Shown piece after piece: positions 57,708 through 64,000 of a stretch of DNA of 64,000 bases. This DNA is from Scatomorpha merdigallinarum (lineage in GTDB: Bacteria > Bacillota > Clostridia > Oscillospirales > Oscillospiraceae). The notes under the pieces were generated by a model. It searched no databases. It was not told where the DNA came from and was given only the letters and a program-made list of their open reading frames with translations. Every line of letters starts with the position of its first letter. The first letter of the stretch is position 1. The DNA is taken from positions 30,086-94,085 of the forward strand of contig DVJA01000019.1 in NCBI GenBank assembly GCA_018710885.1, written 5' to 3'. A program made the translations under genes and the position numbers.

Positions 57708-58574
57708 ATGTGGGTTAGCGAAAACTGGCAGGATTATGAGCTCATAGACTGCTCGAACGGCGAGAAGCTCGAGCGTTGGGGGGAGTATACCCTTGTGAGG
57801 CCTGACCCGCAGGCTATCTGGAAAACTCCGCAGCGCGACAGGCGTTGGAACTCCAGCGACGGGCGCTACGAGCGCAGCCACTCCGGCGGCGGGGTTTGGG
57901 ACAAGCACTCCCTGCCCGCAAGCTGGCAGATAGGCTACGGAGAGCTCAAATTCAACGTAAAGCCCATGAACTTCAAGCACACCGGCATTTTCCCCGAGCA
58001 GGCTTCCAACTGGGACTACATCATGCGCAAGATACGCTCTGCCGGCAGGGACATAAGCGTTCTGAACCTCTTTGCCTACACGGGTGCGGCCACTGCAGCG
58101 GCGCTCAAGGCCGGGGCGAGCGTTTGCCACGTCGATGCGGCCAAAGGCATGGTGGCCTGGGCCAAGGAAAACGCCGCGGCCTCAGGCGTGGCCGACAGGC
58201 CTGTGCGCTGGATAGTTGACGACTGCGCCAAGTTCGTTGAGCGCGAGATCCGGCGCGGACGGCGCTATGACGCGATAATAATGGACCCTCCGAGCTACGG
58301 GCGCGGCCCGGGCGGCGAGGTCTGGAAGCTTGAGGACAGCCTCTGGGATTTTGTCAGCCTCACAGCGGGCGTACTCAGCGACGATCCGCTCTTTGTAATA
58401 ATCAACTCCTACACCACGGGCCTGGCCCCGTCGGTGCTCACTTACATCAGTGAGAGCATATTCACGCGGCGCTTCGGCGGCAGGAGCGAGAGCGAAGAGC
58501 TCGGCCTACCCGTCACGGCGTCGGGACTCTGCCTGCCGGCGGGCGCGGCCTGCCGCTGGGAGAGCGGGAGGTAA
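57708..58574 (+). CDS. Class I SAM-dependent methyltransferase (RlmI/RlmK-like)
   Basis: A 288-residue methyltransferase. After WVSENWQDYELIDCSNGEKLERWGEYTLVRPDPQAIW, the SAM domain has VLNLFAYTGAATAAALKAGASVCHVDAAKGMVAWAKENA (motif I) and the catalytic-type YDAIIMDPPSYGRGPGGE (DPPSYG). This is the pattern of 23S rRNA methyltransferases of the Methyltrans_SAM group. AGGAG lies before the ATG at 57708, with TATAAT at 57670-57675; the longer upstream frame is not coding. It is 4 bases from ecfA1. Confidence 0.9.
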   Translation: MWVSENWQDYELIDCSNGEKLERWGEYTLVRPDPQAIWKTPQRDRRWNSSDGRYERSHSGGGVWDKHSLPASWQIGYGELKFNVKPMNFKHTGIFPEQASNWDYIMRKIRSAGRDISVLNLFAYTGAATAAALKAGASVCHVDAAKGMVAWAKENAAASGVADRPVRWIVDDCAKFVEREIRRGRRYDAIIMDPPSYGRGPGGEVWKLEDSLWDFVSLTAGVLSDDPLFVIINSYTTGLAPSVLTYISESIFTRRFGGRSESEELGLPVTASGLCLPAGAACRWESGR

Positions 58575-58578
58575 GGCC

Positions 58579-59409
58579 ATGGCCATTATAAGAACTGAAA
58601 ACCTGCACTTCACCTACCAGGGCGAGGAGAATGAGACCCTGCACGGGGTGAACCTAGAAATAGAAGAGGGCAGCTTTGTCGCCATACTGGGCCACAACGG
58701 CTCCGGCAAGAGCACCCTGGCCAAGCTCTTCAACGGCATACTGCTGCCGAACGAGGGGCGCGTGCTTGTAAACGGCATAGACACCACCCACGAGGACAAG
58801 CTGCTGGACGTGCGGCGCACCGTGGGTTTGGTGTTCCAGAACCCGGACAACCAGATTGTTGCAAACGTCGTCGAGGACGACGTGGCCTTTGCGCCCGAAA
58901 ATCTGGGCGTTGAGCCGGACGAGATACGCCGGCGCGTGGACTCCGCGCTCAAAACCGTGGGCATGTACGAATACCGCCAGCATGCCCCACACCTGCTCTC
59001 CGGCGGCCAGAAGCAGCGCGTCGCCATTGCCGGCGTGCTTGCCATGCAGCCGCGCTGTATAGTGCTCGACGAGCCGACGGCCATGCTGGACCCTGTGGGC
59101 CGGCGGGAGGTCATCTCCACCGTCACCCGCCTCTGCCGCGAGGAGGGCATTACGGTGGTGCTCATAACTCACCACATGTCGGAGTGCATAGGCGCCGACA
59201 GGCTCGTCGTCATGAGCGAGGGCCGCATAGTTGCCGACGGCACGCCGCGCGAGGTCTTCGCGCAGGTCGAACTGCTGCGCAGCGAGGGCCTGAGCGTGCC
59301 CGTCACAACCGAGCTCATATACGAACTCAACCAGGATGGCTGGGTTCTGCCGCTTGACGCCCTCACGGTGGACGAGTGCGCAGACGCCGTAGCCGCCGCG
59401 CTCAAATAA
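58579..59409 (+). CDS. ecfA1: ECF transporter ATPase, first subunit
   Basis: A 276-residue ATPase: Walker A ILGHNGSGKSTLAKLFN, Q loop GLVFQNPDNQIVANVVEDDVAFAPENLGV (typical EcfA), signature LSGGQKQRVAIAGVL, Walker B IVLDEPTAMLDP, H loop LITHHMSEC. It powers vitamin or metal-type uptake with EcfA2, EcfT and separately encoded S components. GGGAGG lies before ATG 58579. First of the ecfA1-ecfA2-ecfT-truA set. Confidence 0.97.
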   Translation: MAIIRTENLHFTYQGEENETLHGVNLEIEEGSFVAILGHNGSGKSTLAKLFNGILLPNEGRVLVNGIDTTHEDKLLDVRRTVGLVFQNPDNQIVANVVEDDVAFAPENLGVEPDEIRRRVDSALKTVGMYEYRQHAPHLLSGGQKQRVAIAGVLAMQPRCIVLDEPTAMLDPVGRREVISTVTRLCREEGITVVLITHHMSECIGADRLVVMSEGRIVADGTPREVFAQVELLRSEGLSVPVTTELIYELNQDGWVLPLDALTVDECADAVAAALK

Positions 59410-59430
59410 GGGAAAAGGGATGCCGCGCCA

Positions 59431-60291
59431 ATGGACGCTGTAATAAGAGTAGAAAACCTCACGCACACCTACAGCGTGGGTACGCCGTTTGAGAAGACGG
59501 CGATACACAACATAAACGTAAACTTCTACCCCGGGGAACTCGTCGCCGTCATAGGCCACACCGGCTCCGGCAAGAGCACCTTCATGCAGCACATGAACGG
59601 CCTGCTCGCACCCACGAGCGGACATGTCTACTGCGACGGGGAGGACATCTTCGCCACGAAGGAGGCCACGCGCGACGTGCGCTTCAAGGTTGGGCTCGTG
59701 TTCCAGTACCCGGAGTACCAGCTCTTCGAGGAAACGGTGTACAAGGACATCGCCTTCGGCCCGAAGAACATGAAGCTCAGCGCAGACGAGATAGACGAGC
59801 GTGTGCGCGAGGCGGCGGGCTTCGTCGGCCTCAGTGAAGAACTCTTTGAGCGCAGCCCGCTCGAGCTCTCCGGCGGCCAGAAGCGCCGCATAGCCATAGC
59901 CGGTGTGATAGCCATGCGCCCGAAGGTGCTCATACTCGACGAGCCAACAGCGGGCCTCGACCCCGGCGGCTGCGAGGGCATTATAAAGAACATCCTCGAC
60001 TACCGCGAGCGCACCGGCTCCACCGTGCTGCTGGTCACCCACAGCATGGACGATGCGGCGCGTATCGCCGACCGCCTGGTGGTCTTCCACGAAGGCAGTA
60101 TCGCCATGGACGGCACCCCCGACGCCGTCTTCTCTCACCCCACGGAGCTCACGGCCATGGGCCTCGACGTGCCGCAGGCTGCCGCCATAGCTCAGGCTCT
60201 GCGCGAGCGCGGAGTGAGCCTCCCGCAATCCATCTACACCCTCGAGCAGCTCAAGGCCGCTCTCGTACCGCTCAGGAAGGGGGAGAACTGA
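59431..60291 (+). CDS. ecfA2: ECF transporter ATPase, second subunit
   Basis: A 286-residue ATPase: VENLTHTYSVGTPFEKTAIHNINVNF, Walker A VIGHTGSGKSTFMQHMNG, Q loop GLVFQYPEYQLFEETVYKDIAFGPKNM, signature LSGGQKRRIAIAGVI, Walker B LILDEPTAGLDPGG. The GTPFE N-terminal segment marks EcfA2. Stop overlaps the ecfT ATG by one base. Confidence 0.97.
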   Translation: MDAVIRVENLTHTYSVGTPFEKTAIHNINVNFYPGELVAVIGHTGSGKSTFMQHMNGLLAPTSGHVYCDGEDIFATKEATRDVRFKVGLVFQYPEYQLFEETVYKDIAFGPKNMKLSADEIDERVREAAGFVGLSEELFERSPLELSGGQKRRIAIAGVIAMRPKVLILDEPTAGLDPGGCEGIIKNILDYRERTGSTVLLVTHSMDDAARIADRLVVFHEGSIAMDGTPDAVFSHPTELTAMGLDVPQAAAIAQALRERGVSLPQSIYTLEQLKAALVPLRKGEN

Positions 60292-61097
60292 TGCTCAAGG
60301 ATATCACTCTCGGCCAGTACTTCCCCGGCGACACCATAATACACAAGCTCGACCCGCGCACCAAGCTGATACTGGTCATAGTCTTCATCGTCGCGCTCTT
60401 CCTGGCGGTGGACTGGATAAGTTATGCCTTCATGTTCGTCGTGACCGCGCTCTGCGTCAAGGTCTCGACCATCAAGCTCAAAAGCATACTCAAGGGGCTC
60501 AAGCCGCTCATATTCATCATCGTCTTCACCGGCATACTGAACCTCTTCTACACCCAGGGCGGCACGGTGCTCTTTGACTGGTGGATTTTCACAATCAGCA
60601 CCGCCGGTATAAAGCGCGCCTTCCTGATGATAGTGCGCATCATGCTGCTCATCACCGGCACCTTCCTGCTCACCTACACCACCAGCCCTATCGCCCTCAC
60701 CGACGGGCTGGAGATGCTGTTAAACCCGCTCAAGAAGATAAAGGTCCCCGTACACGAGATGAGCATGATAATGAGCATGGCGCTCAGGTTCATACCCACC
60801 CTTATCGAGGAAACAGACAAGATCATGTCTGCCCAGAAGGCTCGCGGCGCGGACTTCTCTACCGGCAAGATAACAGAGAGGGCGAAGGCGCTGCTGCCTC
60901 TCCTCGTGCCCCTCTTCGTCTCCAGCTTCCGCAGGGCCGACGAGCTCGCCGTGGCCATGGAGAGCCGCTGCTATCACGGCGGCGAAGGCCGTACCCGCAT
61001 GAACGCGCTGCACATGGCGCGGCGCGACTATCTCGCCTTCCTGGCCGGAGCCATAGTCCTCGGCGGCATGATAGCCATGAACATCTACGGCATATGA
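60291..61097 (+). CDS. ecfT: ECF transporter transmembrane subunit
   Basis: A 268-residue EcfT: DITLGQYFPGDTIIHKLDPRTKLILVIVFIVALF, five to six membrane helices, and coupling helices with the two AxG-type motifs (QKARGADFSTG and AMESRCYHGG). It docks the ATPases to exchangeable S components; none is encoded here, so this is a group II module. Confidence 0.97.
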   Translation: MLKDITLGQYFPGDTIIHKLDPRTKLILVIVFIVALFLAVDWISYAFMFVVTALCVKVSTIKLKSILKGLKPLIFIIVFTGILNLFYTQGGTVLFDWWIFTISTAGIKRAFLMIVRIMLLITGTFLLTYTTSPIALTDGLEMLLNPLKKIKVPVHEMSMIMSMALRFIPTLIEETDKIMSAQKARGADFSTGKITERAKALLPLLVPLFVSSFRRADELAVAMESRCYHGGEGRTRMNALHMARRDYLAFLAGAIVLGGMIAMNIYGI

Positions 61098-61858
61098 GGA
61101 ACATAGCCCTCAAGCTGCGTTACGACGGGAGCGCCTACCACGGCTGGCAGGTGCAGAAATACGACGTCTCCGTCGCGGCCACCGTGGAAAAGGCCCTCTC
61201 CAAAGTCTGCGGCCACCCGGTCAAAGTCACCGGCTGCGGACGCACAGACGCCGGGGTCCACGCGCTCAACTACTGCGCCAACTTCCGCACGGAGAGCCGC
61301 ATCCCCGTTGACCGCCTGCCGCTGGCGGTGAACACCCGCCTGCCGGACGACATCGCCGTCCTCGGCGCCGTCGAGGCCCCGGAGGACTTCAACGCGATAC
61401 TAAGCTGTATTCAGAAGGAATACGTCTACAGGATTATGAATACGCGCATACGCGACCCGTTTCTGCAAAAGCGTGTGTGCTTCTACCCCGCGCCACTCGA
61501 CATAGAGCGGATGAAGGCTGCCGGAGCCGCTTTTGAGGGCCGGCACGACTTCGCCGCCGTGCGCAGCGTGGGCACTCAGACAAAGACAACCGTGCGCACC
61601 GTACACTGGTGCCGGGCCGAGCGCGAGGGCGACGAGATCCGCGTCGCCGTGTGCGCTGACGGCTTCCTGTACAACATGGTGCGGGCCATCGTCGGCACGA
61701 TGGTCTACGCCTCGCACGGCAAACTCGAGCCGGAGGAAATACCGGCATTGCTAGAAAAAGGCGACAGGCGGCTCACTGGGCCGACTATGCCGCCGCAGGG
61801 GCTCTATTTGAACAGAGTCTGGTATGAAGGTGAAGTCGGGCGGCTGATGCTCTCCTAA
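61094..61858 (+). CDS. truA: tRNA pseudouridine(38-40) synthase
   Basis: A 254-residue TruA: LKLRYDGSAYHGWQVQ, catalytic Asp in GCGRTDAGVHALNYCANF, and CADGFLYNMVRAIVGTMV. It isomerises U38-U40 in tRNA anticodon arms. ATG overlaps the ecfT stop by 4 bases. ecfT-truA coupling is common in Firmicutes. Confidence 0.97.
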   Translation: MRNIALKLRYDGSAYHGWQVQKYDVSVAATVEKALSKVCGHPVKVTGCGRTDAGVHALNYCANFRTESRIPVDRLPLAVNTRLPDDIAVLGAVEAPEDFNAILSCIQKEYVYRIMNTRIRDPFLQKRVCFYPAPLDIERMKAAGAAFEGRHDFAAVRSVGTQTKTTVRTVHWCRAEREGDEIRVAVCADGFLYNMVRAIVGTMVYASHGKLEPEEIPALLEKGDRRLTGPTMPPQGLYLNRVWYEGEVGRLMLS

Positions 61859-61871
61859 AGAGGTGTCGCCC

Positions 61872-62525
61872 ATGAACGCGCTTAAAACGCGCAAAAACAC
61901 CGTGACCGCGCTGTGCTTTCTCCTGCTCGCGGTCTGTGCTCTGCTTTGGTCGGCCACGGCCGGCACTGACGAGGGAGCCGGCGAGGAGCGGAACACTTTC
62001 GCGCAATTTTCGTCGGATAGCGTAGAAGTTTTGGGCACAGACGGCCAAGTGCTCTACAGCGTGCCCTTCGCGCACCCGCTTCGCGCCCTGACGCCAAGCG
62101 GCGAGGTGTGCGCAGCCTGGGCCCCGGGTGGCGAAGTCCTGTTCCTGGGCCAAGGTGGATATAAAACCCCCGAAGTTCCAGGGCGCGTTTTGGGTGTGTT
62201 TGGCTCGGAATGTGGAGCCGTCGTCCTGATATGCGAGACCGGCTCCGGCGACACGCTCGTGACCGTCTACGGCGCCGGAGGGCCCGTGTTCACACTTCAG
62301 CCCGAGGACTTCTTCCCCGTCGCTGCCGCCGTGTCTCCTGACGCGCTCACACTCGCGCTGCTCGCGGCAGACGGCTACGGCTATTCGCTGCGCACCTACT
62401 CGCTCAATGACGGCGAAGCGCTTACTAACCAATACCTGGACGGAGAGGCGTACTCCATCAAGTGGGAGGACGCTGCCCCGGAGGTCCTATACTTGCAAAG
62501 AGAGGCTACATCTGAAGGAGGATAG
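61872..62525 (+). CDS. Membrane-anchored extracytoplasmic protein, beta-propeller-like
   Basis: A 217-residue protein: a signal-anchor helix (about residues 9-28, VTALCFLLLAVCALLWSATA), then repeated beta-type segments (VEVLGTDGQVLYSVPF; EVCAAWAPGGEVLFLGQGG; VTVYGAGGPVFTLQPED; YGYSLRTYSLNDGEAL), suggesting a partial propeller. Similar to the C-part of DUF5711-like proteins, with low certainty. ATG 61872 follows AAGAGGTG. 13 bases after truA and 3 before the CvpA-like gene, so co-transcribed. Confidence 0.7.
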   Translation: MNALKTRKNTVTALCFLLLAVCALLWSATAGTDEGAGEERNTFAQFSSDSVEVLGTDGQVLYSVPFAHPLRALTPSGEVCAAWAPGGEVLFLGQGGYKTPEVPGRVLGVFGSECGAVVLICETGSGDTLVTVYGAGGPVFTLQPEDFFPVAAAVSPDALTLALLAADGYGYSLRTYSLNDGEALTNQYLDGEAYSIKWEDAAPEVLYLQREATSEGG

Positions 62526-62528
62526 GCT

Positions 62529-63245
62529 GTGCATATAGTCATAGATCTGGTATTGCTGGCCATAGTTATAATATGTGTGTGGTCCGGCTATAAAAAGGGC
62601 TTCATCATCGGCATAGCCAACCTGCTTGGCATAATTGTCGCCCTGTACGGAGCCGTGCTCGTCTCCAGTGCGTTTTCCTACGACGTAGTGCCTGTGCTGC
62701 GCCCCTTTGTCAGCGGATATATAGAGGGACAGATGGACGACACCGTCCTGGAAGAAATGGACCTGTCCAACACCGACCTGAGCTATGAGGACATACTCGC
62801 AGGTGACAGCGCGCTCAGGCACGAGTTCTGCGTCACCTGCTACACCACCGTCGGCATCTACGACGACGCCGCCGACCAGATGGCCACCGAGGCCGAGCAG
62901 TACGCAGACGGCAACTCCGTGCAGATAAGCGACGCCATCATCGAGATATTCTGCCAGCGCATCGCCTACGTCGCGGGCGTAGTGCTCTTCTTCCTCATAT
63001 TCTTAATAGCTCTAATGGCCATAGCCAACATCCCCAACCTCACATACCGCATACCCAACATGGACCTGCTAAACGACATCGGCGGCGCGGCCATGGGCCT
63101 CATAAACGGCGCCTGCTACTGCATGCTGATAGCTTGGGTTCTGCGCTTCCTCGGTCTCATTATCGGCGCCGACACCTTCGGCAGCACCCTGCTCGCCCGC
63201 TTCTTCCACACCATAGACCTGCTCACGGTAGGCGTTGGAATTTGA
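62529..63245 (+). CDS. CvpA-family membrane protein
   Basis: A 238-residue CvpA-like protein. Helices near residues 4-20 (LVLLAIVIICVWSGYKKGF, the family signature) and 25-50, a soluble loop (~65-130) and helices at about 140-165 and 185-215. CvpA is linked to membrane homeostasis and colicin V export in other bacteria; the role here is unknown. Start GTG at 62529 follows GGAGGA. Confidence 0.82.
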   Translation: MHIVIDLVLLAIVIICVWSGYKKGFIIGIANLLGIIVALYGAVLVSSAFSYDVVPVLRPFVSGYIEGQMDDTVLEEMDLSNTDLSYEDILAGDSALRHEFCVTCYTTVGIYDDAADQMATEAEQYADGNSVQISDAIIEIFCQRIAYVAGVVLFFLIFLIALMAIANIPNLTYRIPNMDLLNDIGGAAMGLINGACYCMLIAWVLRFLGLIIGADTFGSTLLARFFHTIDLLTVGVGI

Positions 63246-63287
63246 GCCGTCGATTATGAACAAACTGTCAATTCCACCTCAATGGTG

Positions 63288-63341
63288 TTGACAAACAATA
63301 CCCTTAGTGATAAATTAGCACTCGAATAGAAAGAGTGCTAA
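63288..63341 (+). promoter_or_regulatory. HrcA-controlled promoter with CIRCE element
   Basis: TTGACA (63288-63293), 17 bases, TAAATT (63311-63316), and the perfect CIRCE TTAGCACTC-N9-GAGTGCTAA (63315-63341) overlapping the -10. HrcA binding here would repress the ClpE-like gene until heat shock. Confidence 0.95.
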
Positions 63342-63398
63342 TTTTCTTTTCATCCAGACAGTTGATGGCATTTTTTGAGATATACAGGAGATTTTACT

Positions 63399-64000
63399 AT
63401 GCAACCTACTCTTTGCTCACGCTGCGGTAAAAACGTAGCCGTAATATTCATAACCCGCATGGACGGCGGTCAGACCAGGAATGAAGGTCTGTGCCTCAAG
63501 TGTGCGCGCGAGCTGCATATAAAGCCGGTAGACGACCTCATCAACAAGATGGGCCTCACCGACGACGAGCTCGACAATCTCACTGGAGAGATGATGGAGG
63601 CGCTCGGCAACGCGGAGGGTCTGATGGACATCGAGAATACCGACTCTGACGCCGACGATGACGGCAAGACCGCCACCTTCCCCTTCCTGAACCGTCTCAT
63701 GGGCCAGATGGGCAATACGCCCCAGCGTCAGGATAACAGCAACCTGCCCGCACAGAGCGGCCCGGGCCAGGAGCGTCAATCAGGGCCGCAGGCTCAGACC
63801 GCCCCACCGCAGAGGGGCAAGCGCAAGTTCCTGGACAACTACTGCATCGACCTCACCCAGAGGGCCCGCGAAGGCAAGCTGGACGCCATGATAGGCCGTG
63901 AGGAGGAACTTGAGCGCGTCATACAGATACTCAACCGCCGCCAGAAGAACAACCCCTGCCTGATAGGCGAGCCCGGCGTCGGCAAGACGGCCATCGCCGA
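63399..64000 (+). CDS. ClpE-like AAA+ chaperone with N-terminal zinc finger (3' end cut)
   Basis: The visible 200 residues begin MQPTLCSRCGKNVAVIFITR, with CxxC pairs (LCSRCG and LCLKCA) forming the ClpE/McsA-type zinc finger, then an acidic and Gln/Pro-rich linker (residues ~75-145), then the first AAA+ domain: LDNYCIDLTQRAREGKLDAMIGREEELERVIQILNRRQKNNPCLIGEPGVGKTAIAE, with Walker A at the window end. It would be a ClpP-partner unfoldase for stress-damaged proteins. AGGAG before the ATG. Classic Clp N-repeat domain is absent, as in ClpE. Confidence 0.92.
   Translation, partial: MQPTLCSRCGKNVAVIFITRMDGGQTRNEGLCLKCARELHIKPVDDLINKMGLTDDELDNLTGEMMEALGNAEGLMDIENTDSDADDDGKTATFPFLNRLMGQMGNTPQRQDNSNLPAQSGPGQERQSGPQAQTAPPQRGKRKFLDNYCIDLTQRAREGKLDAMIGREEELERVIQILNRRQKNNPCLIGEPGVGKTAIA

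Noticed and set aside
58654..60228. 524-codon minus-strand frame
   Set aside because: Antisense to ecfA1 and ecfA2.

Overview
The window looks like a chromosomal segment from a GC-rich gut-type Clostridia, most likely Oscillospirales or a close relative. Supporting signs are lipoprotein signals of the MKKLLALLLALVMVFALAACG type, a type III glutamine synthetase, a long-form HPF, group II ECF ATPases followed by truA, DUF378 and HAAS-type small proteins, and a CIRCE-controlled ClpE-like gene. This taxonomic call is inference. No rRNA, CRISPR array, transposase or prophage genes were seen.

Layout. 1-17.7 kb is a redox and transport accessory region. A minus-strand operon (flavin reductase-like, DUF362, two aldo-keto reductases, lipoprotein flavodoxin, lipoprotein esterase) is followed by a MATE exporter, an iron-type alcohol dehydrogenase with an Old-Yellow-Enzyme/FAD reductase, a LysR regulator, and then on the plus strand an MBL-fold hydrolase, GntP-like permease, third aldo-keto reductase, SLC13-like permease, and a MerR regulator divergent from a Cys-nucleophile alpha/beta hydrolase. 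Three minus-strand promoters share one geometry and may be one LysR regulon. 17.7-25.7 kb holds prmA, hpf, a 2-hydroxyacyl-CoA dehydratase pair, a PadR/HAAS pair, nadE, and a compact unannotated locus (24.72-25.29 kb) with two convergent promoters, inverted-repeat ends, a 29-codon ORF with a sequestered ribosome site, and a small ribbon-helix-helix gene. 25.9-33.4 kb has glnN with a leader hairpin, a second MerR with a divergent FMN reductase, tRNA-Thr and tRNA-Tyr, a diaminopropionate ammonia-lyase, small membrane proteins and a candidate small RNA. 33.5-39.5 kb is a LacI-controlled CUT1 sugar ABC operon ending in malQ. 39.7-42.7 kb is feoA-feoA-feoB-Cys-rich protein with a structured attenuator before feoB. 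43.1-53.3 kb holds an HtrA protease, a GntR-ABC operon, a DMT exporter with a divergent LysR, a HTH/zinc-ribbon protein, and mnmA-mnmG. 53.5-57.0 kb is a polar amino-acid ABC operon followed by an apparently circularly permuted solute-binding lipoprotein. 57.0-57.7 kb is non-coding with repeats. 57.7-64.0 kb holds an RlmI-like methyltransferase, ecfA1-ecfA2-ecfT-truA, two envelope proteins and a partial clpE-like gene behind CIRCE.

The strongest candidates for something undescribed are the convergent-promoter small-ORF locus at 24.72-25.29 kb, which has the architecture of a type I toxin-antitoxin or selfish module, and the structured feoA-feoB leader. Two MerR promoters with exact 19-bp spacers containing dyads give directly testable regulator-target pairs.
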